Shown here one piece after another: positions 9,098 through 18,019 of a stretch of DNA of 64,000 nucleotides. Within the stretch, counting starts at the first letter, position 1. Each line of letters starts with the position of its first letter. The DNA comes from Ensifer aridi (lineage in GTDB: Bacteria; Pseudomonadota; Alphaproteobacteria; Rhizobiales; Rhizobiaceae). Location of the stretch: contig NZ_LUAV01000033.1 in assembly GCF_002078505.1 (NCBI RefSeq), positions 91,153-155,152 on the forward strand. Reading direction: 5' to 3'. The position numbers were made by a program, and so were the translations under genes. The notes below the pieces were generated by a model, which was not told where the DNA came from, did not search any database, and saw only the letters and a program-made list of their open reading frames with translations.

Positions 9098-9346
9098 TCA
9101 TCCCGGCTGGGAGATCTCGTCGCTGTGATCCCCATGGGCTTTCAGCGAATGAAAGATATGCAGCCAGAAAGTGAATTCGCCTTCGCGCTTAAGAACCCAG
9201 GCCTCAATCCCGCGATGCGCGGCAGCGGTAACAGCGTCGCACCCGTAAAACTCCATGGCACGCTGCACAGCCGTCGCCACAGCGACGTCGTTCTCGGCAT
9301 CCACCTCGCTCGAGGGATCCGAAATCTGGTTCGATAGCTTCGACAT
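9098..9346 (-). CDS. hypothetical 82-residue protein
   Basis: Start MSKLSNQISDPSSEVD is preceded by AAAGGAG with 7-base spacing, which is why the longer frame to 9526 is not used. The sequence (VQRAMEFYGCDAVTAAAHRGIEAWVLKREGEF) is typical of small uncharacterised rhizobial proteins of predicted helical fold. No function can be assigned. Confidence 0.6.
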   Translation of the reverse strand: MSKLSNQISDPSSEVDAENDVAVATAVQRAMEFYGCDAVTAAAHRGIEAWVLKREGEFTFWLHIFHSLKAHGDHSDEISQPG

Positions 9347-9625
9347 GTCGGCTCTCCTTTGAGAGTCCGGCTGAGAGTACTGTGGCCGGACGGTCTCGCA
9401 GCGAAGATCGGATCGCGTCGCCCGGAAGCACAAGCTCTGTTCATGTCGACCGAGCGACACCCTAATCGATTTCCCGCCGCCGCGAAAGGTTGAACTTTCT
9501 TCGCGGGCCGACCGAGCTCTCTTCAAGAGCGCCGGGCTCTCGGCTTATTCGCGGTTCACCTGCACAAACCCACGTCGCGACCCGCCGACTCAGCGCAAAG
9601 TACCTTGTTTGCTGCGATTTATTGC

Positions 9626-9994
9626 CTAGGATTCGCGCATGTGGTCGCGCTGAAAGCTTTGGATCTTCTCGAGTATCTGCGGTGCGATTTCGAACTGCCG
9701 GGCCTTGCCACGCCCCATCGAGTTCTTCACGAACTTTTCCGTCAACAGCCCGCGTTTCACCAAAGGATCTATCGTTTCCTTCACTCCCGTGCGCGTCAGG
9801 CCGGTGATTTCGACTATATTTGAAAGCGTTAGCTGCTGATGTCCCTGATGCATGATGTACAGCACGCTCATCATGCCGATCTGCTTAAGGCGCGACTGAG
9901 GCGTTTCACCTTCCAGGGGATTGTCGACGATCTCGTGAAAGATGAAGCCGGAGAAGGCGAGGCTGTGCCACTGGAGATTGAGTGCTCTTGTCAT
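9626..9994 (-). CDS. rctA: RctA-like winged-helix regulator of conjugation
   Basis: 122-residue winged-helix protein (helix-turn-helix around LTLSNIVEITGLTRTGVKETIDPLVKRGLL, wing SMGRGKARQFEI). It is divergent from the virB operon, the arrangement known for rctA on rhizobial symbiotic plasmids, where RctA represses virB and tra transcription and thereby keeps conjugation silent. The name rests on position, size and fold; I cannot align it. No strong ribosome site is visible. The 94-base divergent region contains AT-rich near-symmetry (GTATA-6-TATAT) that could be its operator. Confidence 0.6.
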   Translation of the reverse strand: MTRALNLQWHSLAFSGFIFHEIVDNPLEGETPQSRLKQIGMMSVLYIMHQGHQQLTLSNIVEITGLTRTGVKETIDPLVKRGLLTEKFVKNSMGRGKARQFEIAPQILEKIQSFQRDHMRES

Positions 9995-10088
9995 TTGTTT
10001 AACTGCATTGTATAAGTCGGTATATCGAGTTCGCGGCTCGAGTGGAAATAGGAACTGAATTGGCGTCGCGTCTGCGGAGGCTCATTCC

Positions 10089-10613
10089 ATGAAAAACCTT
10101 CTGATCGGGGTCGCATTGGCTGCGTTTGGCGTCACCCCTTCATTCTACCTTATTTCAGGAAGTGATGCGCGGGCTGGCGAGTGGGGATGCCAGGTTATCC
10201 TATGCCTTTCCAGTGCGGGTGGCCCCACACAATATGCCGAGTGCCGACCTCCGATCCAAAAGCTCTGGCGCGAGCTTGCAAAAGGCCGTTCTTTCCCGAG
10301 CTGCAGTGGCGCCGGCTTCCAGGCCTCGCGGCCGGGATACGAGCCGTATTCCTGTAACAGCGGCTATCGCCTGACGAAACGCTATGGCGATCGCGGGCTC
10401 GAAGCGAGCTGCATTTCGACGACACCGCAGACTGTCTCAAACGATGAATGCTATTCCGAAAATCGTGGAGGCAGCACCTCGCCGCAATGGCGGCGAAGCG
10501 GAGGCCGCGTCGTTTGCCAACGCTATGTGACGACGCGGCCGAATGTCCGGCCGCAGCCCCACTATGTTGACGTCACGATCGACGGGGTCGGACGCCAACG
10601 GGTGTGGTACTAG
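10089..10613 (+). CDS. TrbM/KikA-like conjugal transfer protein
   Basis: 174-residue exported protein with an N-terminal hydrophobic signal (LLIGVALAAFGVTPSFYLI) and many cysteines. The segment CQVILCLSSAGGPTQYAECRPPI, then a FPSC, matches the TrbM/KikA family found in conjugation operons (residues about 34-75). The Cys-rich C-terminal half ends in a basic, Arg-rich tail. It is the first gene of the virB operon and ends 1 base before the virB1 start codon, so it is probably a periplasmic accessory of the mating apparatus. Confidence 0.65.
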   Translation: MKNLLIGVALAAFGVTPSFYLISGSDARAGEWGCQVILCLSSAGGPTQYAECRPPIQKLWRELAKGRSFPSCSGAGFQASRPGYEPYSCNSGYRLTKRYGDRGLEASCISTTPQTVSNDECYSENRGGSTSPQWRRSGGRVVCQRYVTTRPNVRPQPHYVDVTIDGVGRQRVWY

Positions 10614-10614
10614 C

Positions 10615-11283
10615 ATGCCCGTTGACTTCGTAGATCTCGCGCAGACCTGCGCACCCCTTGTTGCGGCCGAGATGCTTGCCGGTGTGGTGAGCCTCGAAAG
10701 CCGCTTCTCCCCCCACAACATTCGCATCAACAGCGGAGCCCCGCTCGCCAAGCAGCCGGCAACGAAGGCTGAGGCAATCGAGGTCGCGTCGACACTCGCC
10801 GCAGAACGGCAGGACATTCAGCTCGGCCTCGGCGGGCTAGCGATAGAAGAACTGTCGAGGCTGAAGCTCTCGATCTCCGACGCCCTCGATCCGTGCCTTA
10901 ATCTCCGAGCCACCGCCACCCTGCTCGATGGCTACTACCAGAATGCGATCAAGGCGGGCGCCGATACCCAAAAAGCCGAGCAGACGATGCTGCAATCATA
11001 TTACGGGCGAGGGGACCCATTCGTCGGCGCGATCGTCAACTACGACGAGCAGGTTCGCCGCGAGATGAAGAAGCTCGCTCCTGTAATGGCGCAGCTGACG
11101 ATCAGCGACCACCGGGAGGGGACCTTACCGGTTGACACTGCCGCTGGAGATCTTGTCGCCGGCACCAATGAAGATCTGATCAGGAACCCGCCGGCCCTCG
11201 TTCCTTCCTGGGACGTCTTCAGTTCCCGAAGGCGCTCTTCCGTCCTCGTGTTTCAGAACAATCAAGTGGAGCATAGCGAATGA
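10615..11283 (+). CDS. virB1: VirB1 lytic transglycosylase
   Basis: 222-residue soluble lytic transglycosylase that locally opens peptidoglycan for assembly of the secretion channel. The goose-lysozyme/Slt-like fold is seen as VVSLESRFSPHNI (catalytic Glu in SLES), then a region with CLNLRATATLLDGYY and SYYGRG. The start MPVDFVDLAQ at 10615 is chosen because it lies 1 base after the preceding stop. The C-terminal 60 residues are a variable tail. Its stop overlaps the virB2 start (ATGA). Confidence 0.88.
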   Translation: MPVDFVDLAQTCAPLVAAEMLAGVVSLESRFSPHNIRINSGAPLAKQPATKAEAIEVASTLAAERQDIQLGLGGLAIEELSRLKLSISDALDPCLNLRATATLLDGYYQNAIKAGADTQKAEQTMLQSYYGRGDPFVGAIVNYDEQVRREMKKLAPVMAQLTISDHREGTLPVDTAAGDLVAGTNEDLIRNPPALVPSWDVFSSRRRSSVLVFQNNQVEHSE

Positions 11284-11579
11284 TTTCCACCATCAGAATT
11301 CGTCCGATCGCAGCGTCAACGCTCATGGCCGCCGCCACTGTGGCCATCCTGGTCGAACCGGCTTTCGCACAGGCCGCCGGCATCGAAACCGTGCTGCAGA
11401 ACATTGTCGACATGCTGACCGGCAACATCGCCAAGTTGTTGGCCGTCATCGCCGTTATCGTGATCTGCATCGCCTGGATGTTCGGGTACATGGACCTCCG
11501 CCGAGCAGGGTTCTGGATCATCGGCATCGGCGGCATCTTCGGCGCCACCGAACTTGTGAACACCATTGTCGGGAGCTGA
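11280..11579 (+). CDS. virB2: VirB2 major pilin
   Basis: 99-residue pilin precursor. It has a long signal sequence with likely cleavage after AFA (PAFAQAAG), then two hydrophobic helices (LLAVIAVIVICIAWMFGYM and GFWIIGIGGIFGATELV). Size and layout are typical of the VirB2 subunit of the conjugative pilus. It overlaps virB1 by ATGA. Confidence 0.9.
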   Translation: MISTIRIRPIAASTLMAAATVAILVEPAFAQAAGIETVLQNIVDMLTGNIAKLLAVIAVIVICIAWMFGYMDLRRAGFWIIGIGGIFGATELVNTIVGS

Positions 11580-11583
11580 ACGC

Positions 11584-11925
11584 ATGCCGACCGCACGGCC
11601 AACGGTCGAGGAAGACACGCTGTTCATTGCCTGCACCCGGCCGGCGATGATCGCCGGCGTGACGATGGAAGCGATGGGGCTAAACATCATGCTCACGACG
11701 ATCCTCTACATCGTCGCCGGATCGATCGCCTACTTGGCTGTCGGAGTCGTTTTCCATCTCGTCTTTCGCGCGCTCGTGAAGCACGACCATAACATGTTCC
11801 GCATCCTGCTTGCCTGGGTGGAAACACGCGGTCGGTCACGCAACACCTTCTATTGGTGTGGGGCGACGCTTTCGCCGCTGAGGCTCACGCGACGCTTTGA
11901 CGAAAGGGACCTTGGATTTGCTTGA
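11584..11925 (+). CDS. virB3: VirB3 inner-membrane protein
   Basis: 113-residue protein with the family N-terminus (LFIACTRPAMIAGV), one or two hydrophobic segments (LNIMLTTILYIVAGSIAYLAVGVVFHLVF) and a C-terminal soluble part. VirB3 joins the VirB4 ATPase to the inner-membrane complex. The ATG at 11584 follows GGGAGC; its end overlaps the virB4 start region. Confidence 0.9.
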   Translation: MPTARPTVEEDTLFIACTRPAMIAGVTMEAMGLNIMLTTILYIVAGSIAYLAVGVVFHLVFRALVKHDHNMFRILLAWVETRGRSRNTFYWCGATLSPLRLTRRFDERDLGFA

Positions 11926-14302
11926 GCGTGCAACCCTGAGCTCCCGCGAGCTCAATCCGGAGACCTTCATCCCCTATGTCCGCCATGTCGACGAGTCGAC
12001 AATTGCGCTCGATTCCCGCGCACTGATGGTGATGATCGCGCTTGAGGGCGTCTCCTTCGAGACCGCCGACGTTCTCGATCTGAACGCTCTCCATCGCGAC
12101 CTCAACACGCTCTACCGGAACATCGCCGACGAGCGGCTCGCCCTGTGGACTCATCTCATCCGCCGCAGGGACAGCGACTATCCCGAGGGAACCTTCACGA
12201 CCGCGTTTGCGGCCGCGCTCAATGACAAGTACCGCGAGCGCATGGTGGGCGAGGACCTGTTTCGGAACGACCTTTATCTGGCGCTTCTTTGGTCCCCGGC
12301 CCGCGATCCGGCTGAAAAGGCGGCGAGGCTCTTGTCGCGGTTGCGACGGGCGCGTCAGGCGGGTGCCGAGCTGGACGAGGAGTCCCTCAAGCAACTTCGG
12401 GATAAGGTCATCGACGTCACCGCCGCTTTGAAACGCTTCGAGCCGCGCGTACTGTCGCTCTACGAGCACGATGGCCTCCTGTTCTCGGAGCCGAGCGAAG
12501 TGCTGCATCAACTCGTCGGCGGCCGGCGGGAGCCGATCCCGCTGACAGAGGGGCGCATCGCCTCGGCGATCTATTCGGATCGCGTCATTGTCGGCCGGGA
12601 GACGATCGAGATCCGGCACGAGGCGACGAGCCGCTACGCCGGCATGCTGAGCTTCAAGGAATATCCGGCCCGTACCAGGACGGGCATGCTCGACAACGTG
12701 CTCACGAGTCCATTCGAGTTCATCCTGTCGCAATCCTTCTCTTTCCTCTCGAAAGCCGACGCACGCGTCATTGTGGGCCGCAAGCAGAACCAGATGGTCA
12801 GCAGCGGCGACAAGGCGGCCTCGCAGATCGAGGAGCTCGACGAGGCCATGGATGATCTGGAGTCCAACCGGTTCGTAGTCGGCGAGCATCACCTCTCGCT
12901 TTGCGTATTTGCCCCATCCGTGAAGGAACTGACCGACAGTCTCGCCAAGGCACGCGCCAGCCTGACGAGCGGCGGCGCCGTCGTCGCGCGCGAGGATCTC
13001 GGGCTTGAGGCTGCGTGGTGGGCACAGTTGCCCGGCAACTTCCGCTATCGCGCCCGCTCCGGCGCGATCACGTCGCGGAATTTCGCAGCCTTGTCGCCCT
13101 TCCATTCCTATCCCAGCGGCCAGAAAGACGGCAATGAATGGGGCCCCGCTGTCGCTCTGCTCAAAACCGCGTCCGGCTCGCCCTACTACTTCAATTTCCA
13201 TCATGGCGATCTCGGCAACACCTTCGTCTGCGGACCGTCGGGCGCCGGCAAGACGGTACTGCTCAACTTCATGCTGTCACAGCTCGAAAAGCATGAGGCG
13301 CACGTGGTGTTCTTCGACAAGGACAGGGGCGCGGATCTCTACGTGCGCGCCGCCGGCGGCACCTATCTGCCCCTCAAGAACGGCATCCCGACCGGCTGCG
13401 CCCCCTTGAAGGCCCTCAAACTCACGCCGGAGAACAAGGTTTTCCTGACGCGCTGGATCGGCAAGCTCGTCGGCTCGTCGTCTCGGGAACTGACTGTGAC
13501 CGAACTCCGCGATATCGCGTCCGCCATTGATGGTCTCGCCGATCTTCCGGTGGAGCGCCGAACCATCGGCGCGCTCAGGACTTTCCTCAATAACACCGAT
13601 CCGGAAGGCATTGCCGCGCGGCTGCGGCGGTGGGAGAGCGGAGGGCCGCTCGGCTGGGTCTTCGACAACCTCATCGAGGACATCGGCTTTGGTGAATTCG
13701 GCGTCGGCGGCACGTTCGTCGGCTATGATATGACGGACTTCCTCGACAACGAGGAAATTTGCACGCCGCTCATGGCCTATCTGTTCCATAGAGTCGAACA
13801 GCTGATCGACGGCAGGCGCATCATCATCGTCATCGACGAGTTCTGGAAAGCGCTCCAGGACGAAGGCTTTCGCGATCTCGCGCAGAACAAGCTCAAGACG
13901 ATCCGCAAGCAGAATGGCCTGATGCTGTTTGCCACGCAGAGCCCGCGCGATGCGATCGTCTCGCCGATCGCCCACACCATCATCGAGCAATGCCCGACAC
14001 AGATCTTCCTGCCGAATTCCCGCGGCGACCGCGGCGACTATGTCGACGGCTTCAAGCTCACGGAGCGCGAATACGAGCTGATAGCGCGCGAGCTTTCCGT
14101 CGAGAGTCGGAAGTTCATATTGAAGCAGGGGCACAACAGCGTCGTCGCCGAGCTGAATCTCAGCGGTTTCGATGATGAACTCGCCATCCTCTCCGGCAGG
14201 ACGGCGAATGTCGAACTCGCAGATGCGATCCGCGCGGAGGTCGGCGACGCTGCCAAGGACTGGCTCCCCGTTTTCCAGCAAAGAAGAAGGAGTGCGCTCT
14301 AA
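11918..14302 (+). CDS. virB4: VirB4 secretion ATPase
   Basis: About 794-residue cytoplasmic ATPase that powers pilus biogenesis and substrate transfer. Walker A is GPSGAGKT near residue 438 and Walker B IIIVIDEFWKAL near residue 635, followed by KQNGLMLFATQSP. The start is uncertain: TTG codons at 11897, 11912 and 11918 are in frame and no ATG is near. I prefer 11918 because AAAGGG lies about 9 bases upstream; all options overlap virB3. The stop overlaps the virB5 start as TAATG. Confidence 0.92.
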   Translation: MLERATLSSRELNPETFIPYVRHVDESTIALDSRALMVMIALEGVSFETADVLDLNALHRDLNTLYRNIADERLALWTHLIRRRDSDYPEGTFTTAFAAALNDKYRERMVGEDLFRNDLYLALLWSPARDPAEKAARLLSRLRRARQAGAELDEESLKQLRDKVIDVTAALKRFEPRVLSLYEHDGLLFSEPSEVLHQLVGGRREPIPLTEGRIASAIYSDRVIVGRETIEIRHEATSRYAGMLSFKEYPARTRTGMLDNVLTSPFEFILSQSFSFLSKADARVIVGRKQNQMVSSGDKAASQIEELDEAMDDLESNRFVVGEHHLSLCVFAPSVKELTDSLAKARASLTSGGAVVAREDLGLEAAWWAQLPGNFRYRARSGAITSRNFAALSPFHSYPSGQKDGNEWGPAVALLKTASGSPYYFNFHHGDLGNTFVCGPSGAGKTVLLNFMLSQLEKHEAHVVFFDKDRGADLYVRAAGGTYLPLKNGIPTGCAPLKALKLTPENKVFLTRWIGKLVGSSSRELTVTELRDIASAIDGLADLPVERRTIGALRTFLNNTDPEGIAARLRRWESGGPLGWVFDNLIEDIGFGEFGVGGTFVGYDMTDFLDNEEICTPLMAYLFHRVEQLIDGRRIIIVIDEFWKALQDEGFRDLAQNKLKTIRKQNGLMLFATQSPRDAIVSPIAHTIIEQCPTQIFLPNSRGDRGDYVDGFKLTEREYELIARELSVESRKFILKQGHNSVVAELNLSGFDDELAILSGRTANVELADAIRAEVGDAAKDWLPVFQQRRRSAL

Positions 14303-15000
14303 TGGCTTCCTATCGACTTCAGGGAGCGGCGCTTGCGGCGGCGCTCATGCTTTCCACCGGCACTGCAGCAGGGCAGGGAATCCCGGTGATCGACCAGACA
14401 GCGATCGCCAAGCACATCGAGGCCATCGCTGAGCTCAAGTCACAGCTCGACGCGCTCAATCAGCAGATCGAACAGGCGCAGCAGCTCTACGGCTCGCTCA
14501 ACAAGCTCACCGATATGGCGGATGTCGCAAGCATCCTGAACGATCCTGCCATCCGCAAGGCGCTGCCAGCAGAGTTCAATGCGATCGAGGGGTTATTCAA
14601 GGGTGACGGCAGTGGCGTCTTCGGCGACTCCGCCTCGAAGTTCCTGGAGGGCAATTCGACCTATCGGACCAATGCCAACGATTTCTATGCGCAGGAGCTT
14701 TCCCGCGCCCAAAACAAGAATGCCGGGCAGATGAGTCTTGGACAGCAGATCTACGATGCGGCGACCAAGCGCATAGATGGCATTGACCAATTGCGCGAAA
14801 AGATTTCCACGGCAAGCGACGCCAAGGACATCGCCGACCTTCAGGCCAGGCTTCAGGCGGAAACAGCTTTCCTCCAGACGGATCTGCTGCGCATGGAGGG
14901 TCTTCGCATGGTGCAGCAAGCGCAGGCCCAGGTCGACGAGCAACGCAAGGCCGAGGACTGGCGACGGCGCATGGACGCCATGGGAGCCGCACTGCAATGA
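14302..15000 (+). CDS. virB5: VirB5 minor pilus protein
   Basis: 232-residue periplasmic/pilus-tip protein. A signal peptide ends near TAAGQG; the mature part is mostly helical and coiled-coil-like (IAELKSQLDALNQQIEQAQQ, later RLQAETAFLQTDLLR), characteristic of VirB5. It contacts the recipient surface in known systems. It overlaps virB4 at TAATG and overlaps the downstream lipoprotein gene by 4 bases. Confidence 0.85.
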   Translation: MASYRLQGAALAAALMLSTGTAAGQGIPVIDQTAIAKHIEAIAELKSQLDALNQQIEQAQQLYGSLNKLTDMADVASILNDPAIRKALPAEFNAIEGLFKGDGSGVFGDSASKFLEGNSTYRTNANDFYAQELSRAQNKNAGQMSLGQQIYDAATKRIDGIDQLREKISTASDAKDIADLQARLQAETAFLQTDLLRMEGLRMVQQAQAQVDEQRKAEDWRRRMDAMGAALQ

Positions 15001-15212
15001 GGCTGCGGTTTCTTTCTGTTTTTCCCGTCGTTCTGGCCGCTTGCTCGCAGGAAGCCGAGCGCGTCTATACCGTCGATGAACTGCTGGCCGACAAAGCGCT
15101 GCTTGCCGACGTGATCGACAAATGCCGCCGCAATCCGGGTGAGTTAGGCAACACTTCGAATTGCCAAAACGCTGCGGCCGCAGATTTCAGGACCCGTCTT
15201 GAACGATTGTAA
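14997..15212 (+). CDS. EexN-like lipoprotein
   Basis: 71-residue exported lipoprotein with lipobox LAAC. The mature part has the EexN signature YTVDELLADKALLADVI, then KCRRNPGELGNTSNCQNA with paired cysteines. Proteins of this group sit between virB5 and virB6 in IncN-like and rhizobial operons and are thought to mediate entry exclusion against the same plasmid. Function here is by family and position. It starts at ATGA overlapping virB5. Confidence 0.75.
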   Translation: MRLRFLSVFPVVLAACSQEAERVYTVDELLADKALLADVIDKCRRNPGELGNTSNCQNAAAADFRTRLERL

Positions 15213-15232
15213 GAAGCGCTCGAGGCAAAACC

Positions 15233-16168
15233 GTGTATCAAGTCTTCGCCTTTGTCGACGGGCAGTTCAAAGCACCGCTCGAGAACTTCATTGCCTCGGG
15301 AACCTCGAACGTCGCGAGCTGGGTCACCGGCCCGCTGACGGCGGCGGTCACCCTTTATGTAGTGCTCTACGGCTATCTCGTTCTCCGCGGTTCCGTCCAG
15401 GAGCCGATCCTCGATTTCGCCTTCCGTGCAATCAAGCTCGCCGTCATTGTGATGCTGGTGAAGAACGCCAGCGAATATCAGACCTATGTCACCAACGTCT
15501 TCTTCGATGTGTTCCCGCGCGAGATCTCGCAGGCGCTGAACACCGGCGCGGCGCCGAGCGCCTCGACCTTCGACAGCCTCCTTGATAAGGGGCAACAGTG
15601 CGCCAAAGAGATCTGGGCGGATGCCTCCTGGCCTATCGACATCGTCAGCGGCACCAGCGGCATGCTCGTGATCGGCGCGAGCTTCATTGTCGCTGCCATC
15701 GGCTACATCGTCTCGCTTTATGCTAGGCTGGCGCTTGCCATCGTGCTCGCCATCGGCCCGATTTTCGTGGCGCTCGCCATGTTCCAGTCGACGCGTCGCT
15801 TCACCGAGGCCTGGATCGGGCAGCTTGCGAATTTTGTGATCCTCCAGGTGCTCGTCGTCGCCATCGGTTCGCTGCTGATCACCTCAATCGACACGACGTT
15901 TTCAGCGATCGATGCCTATAAGGATGTGCTGATGCGGCCGATCGCGCTTTGCGCCATCTGCCTTGCCGCGCTCTACGTCTTCTACCAGCTTCCCAACATT
16001 GCCTCTGCTCTGGCTTCCGGCGGCGCATCGTTGACCTACGGCTACGGTGCGGCCCGAGACGCCCATGAGAGTACGCTTGCCTGGGCTGCATCACGCGGCT
16101 TCCGGGCAGCTGGGCGCGGGGTTCGCGCGGCCGGGCGGACATTCAGATCGAAAGGCGCCAGTTCATGA
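15233..16168 (+). CDS. virB6: VirB6 polytopic membrane protein
   Basis: 311-residue inner-membrane protein of the VirB6/TrbL family with about five to six hydrophobic segments (for example VTLYVVLYGYLVLRG, VIGASFIVAAIGYIVSLYARLALAIVLAIGPIFVALAMF) and the conserved Trp in the central loop (EAWIGQLANFVILQ). The start is a GTG after GAGGCAAAACC. It forms part of the substrate path across the inner membrane. Confidence 0.9.
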   Translation: MYQVFAFVDGQFKAPLENFIASGTSNVASWVTGPLTAAVTLYVVLYGYLVLRGSVQEPILDFAFRAIKLAVIVMLVKNASEYQTYVTNVFFDVFPREISQALNTGAAPSASTFDSLLDKGQQCAKEIWADASWPIDIVSGTSGMLVIGASFIVAAIGYIVSLYARLALAIVLAIGPIFVALAMFQSTRRFTEAWIGQLANFVILQVLVVAIGSLLITSIDTTFSAIDAYKDVLMRPIALCAICLAALYVFYQLPNIASALASGGASLTYGYGAARDAHESTLAWAASRGFRAAGRGVRAAGRTFRSKGASS

Positions 16169-16204
16169 CGGCGTTCGTACGAACAAGAAAAAGGCCATTC
16201 TGGA

Positions 16205-16480
16205 ATGATCAGACCAATCCTGCCGCTGTGCATCGCAGCGATCTTAAGCGGTTGCGCGTCAATGACCTATTCGCTCCCGAAATGTGACGGCTATTCCCGC
16301 CGGCCTCTCAATCGCGCCATGTGGCAGTGGGAGGACAACAGCGAACTCAAACACGAGCACTCCGATGCGCGCCCGGCAACCTCGTCGCGGGTGGCCACGG
16401 CCTATGTCGACGCCGGGAGGGAGCCACTGGCCTTCGCCCATTTCGACGTCGGCGCATCCTATCGTCCTTGCGAGGCGTAG
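16205..16480 (+). CDS. virB7: VirB7-position outer-membrane lipoprotein
   Basis: 91-residue lipoprotein with lipobox LSGC. It sits between virB6 and virB8, where VirB7 stabilises VirB9 in the core complex. It is longer than classical VirB7 (about 55 residues), and the C-terminal part (AYVDAGREPLAFAHFDVGASYRPC) is not a standard VirB7 motif, so the name rests on position and lipobox. It ends 4 bases before virB8. Confidence 0.7.
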   Translation: MIRPILPLCIAAILSGCASMTYSLPKCDGYSRRPLNRAMWQWEDNSELKHEHSDARPATSSRVATAYVDAGREPLAFAHFDVGASYRPCEA

Positions 16481-16484
16481 GGCG

Positions 16485-17156
16485 ATGGTCTCGAGCGACG
16501 AACTGAAGACTTACTTCGAAAAGGCGCGACGCTTCGATCAGGACCGGATGACCCAGGTCGAACGCTCGGTGCGCATTGCCTGGTCGATCGCCATCGTGGC
16601 AGGCGTCCTTGCCGGCGCATCCATTTTCGCGGTCGCCGGCCTCACGCCGCTCAAAACGGTCGAGCCGTTTGTCGTGCGGGTAGACAATTCGACCGGCATT
16701 GTTGACGTCGTCTCGGCGCTGACATCGACGGCGGGAACCTATGATGAGGCCGTCACCAAATACTTCGCCGCAAAATATGTGCGCGCTCGCGAAGGCTATG
16801 TCTGGAGCGAGGCGGAAGAAAATTTCCGCACCGTTGCGCTCTTGTCCACTCAAGCAGAGCAAGCTCGGTTCGCCGCCTATTATGGCGGCAGCAATCCGGA
16901 ATCGCCGCAGAATACTTTCGCGCGCAGTGCCACCGCCCGCATCAGCATCGCCTCGATCTCGCTGATTAACCCGAATGTCGTGTCCGTGCGCTACATGCGC
17001 ACGATAACCCGTGGGGACGAGGTTCGGACGACCCATTGGGTCGCAACGCTCACCTTCGCTTACGTAAATACGCCGATGTCGTCGAGCGACCGGCTGGTGA
17101 ACCCTCTTGGTTTTGCCGTTAGCGAATACCGGGCCGATCCGGAGGCAATCAACTGA
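16485..17156 (+). CDS. virB8: VirB8 bitopic assembly factor
   Basis: 223-residue protein with a short cytoplasmic N-terminus, one membrane helix (IAWSIAIVAGVLAGASIFAVAGL) and a periplasmic NTF2-like domain (EAVTKYFAAKYVRAREGY, later YMRTITRGDEVRTTHWVATLTF). The ATG at 16485 is chosen over an upstream in-frame ATG at 16284 that would overlap virB7 entirely. Its stop overlaps the virB9 start (TGATG). Confidence 0.92.
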   Translation: MVSSDELKTYFEKARRFDQDRMTQVERSVRIAWSIAIVAGVLAGASIFAVAGLTPLKTVEPFVVRVDNSTGIVDVVSALTSTAGTYDEAVTKYFAAKYVRAREGYVWSEAEENFRTVALLSTQAEQARFAAYYGGSNPESPQNTFARSATARISIASISLINPNVVSVRYMRTITRGDEVRTTHWVATLTFAYVNTPMSSSDRLVNPLGFAVSEYRADPEAIN

Positions 17157-18010
17157 TGCGGATGGCAGCCATCTTCGCTCTGCTTCTCGCCGGCTCGCCA
17201 TCCACGGCGCTCGCCCTCGAAATCCCGCGTGGGGCCTCGCAGGACAGTCGCGTGCGCTTCGTCGACTACCAGCCGTACAACATCACCCGGATTATCGGCT
17301 CTCTGCGGTCGTCGGTGCAGGTCGAGTTCGCGGCCGACGAGGAGATCGCACACGTCGCGCTCGGCAACAGCGTCGCCTGGGAAGTCGCGCCGGCCGGCAA
17401 CATCCTCTTCCTGAAGCCGCGCGAGAACCAGCCGGTCACCAACATCTCCGTGGTGACCACCCGGCGCGACGGGTCCACACGCAGCTACCAGATGGAGCTG
17501 ACGGTGCGTGACGGAACGGTGGAAGCTGGCCAGAACACCTATTTCTACGTCAAGTATCGCTATCCGGCCGACGAGGCCGAGCGTCGGCGCCAGGCGGCCG
17601 CAGCGCGTGCGATCGCAGCGCAGGCGAAGGAAGCCGACAATGTGCTGGCGATTCACGAAGCCTATGGGCCTCGGAACTGGCGTTACTCCGCACAAGGCGC
17701 CGAGGCGCTGGAGCCGCAATCGGTCTACGACAATGGCAAGGTCACGACCTTTGCCTTCGTCGGCAATCAGGAGATGCCTGCCATCTACATAGAGAACTCG
17801 GACGGCAGTGAGAGCCTGGTGCCGAAATCCGTCGACGGCAACCTGGTCCTCGTACACGCGATCAGCCGAAAGTTCATCCTGCGAAGGGGAGGGGATGTGC
17901 TCTGCATCTTCAATGAGGCCTATGACCGGGGCGGCATCAACCCTGACACCAACACGACTTCACCGTCGGTCGAGCGCGTCGTGCGGACCGACGGTGGCGG
18001 GGTGCAATAG
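17156..18010 (+). CDS. virB9: VirB9 outer core protein
   Basis: 284-residue periplasmic/outer-membrane core component. Signal peptide MRMAAIFALLLAGSPSTALA; N-terminal domain with EEIAHVALGNSVAWEVAPAGN and YFYVKYRYP, C-terminal beta domain with VYDNGKVTTFAFVGNQEMPAIY and FNEAYDRGG that binds VirB7. It forms the outer ring with VirB7 and VirB10. Confidence 0.93.
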   Translation: MRMAAIFALLLAGSPSTALALEIPRGASQDSRVRFVDYQPYNITRIIGSLRSSVQVEFAADEEIAHVALGNSVAWEVAPAGNILFLKPRENQPVTNISVVTTRRDGSTRSYQMELTVRDGTVEAGQNTYFYVKYRYPADEAERRRQAAAARAIAAQAKEADNVLAIHEAYGPRNWRYSAQGAEALEPQSVYDNGKVTTFAFVGNQEMPAIYIENSDGSESLVPKSVDGNLVLVHAISRKFILRRGGDVLCIFNEAYDRGGINPDTNTTSPSVERVVRTDGGGVQ

Positions 18011-18019
18011 GAGGCGGCC

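Noticed and set aside
11885..13204. 439-codon open frame antisense to virB4
   Set aside because: Shadow of an intact virB4; composition mirrors the sense codons.
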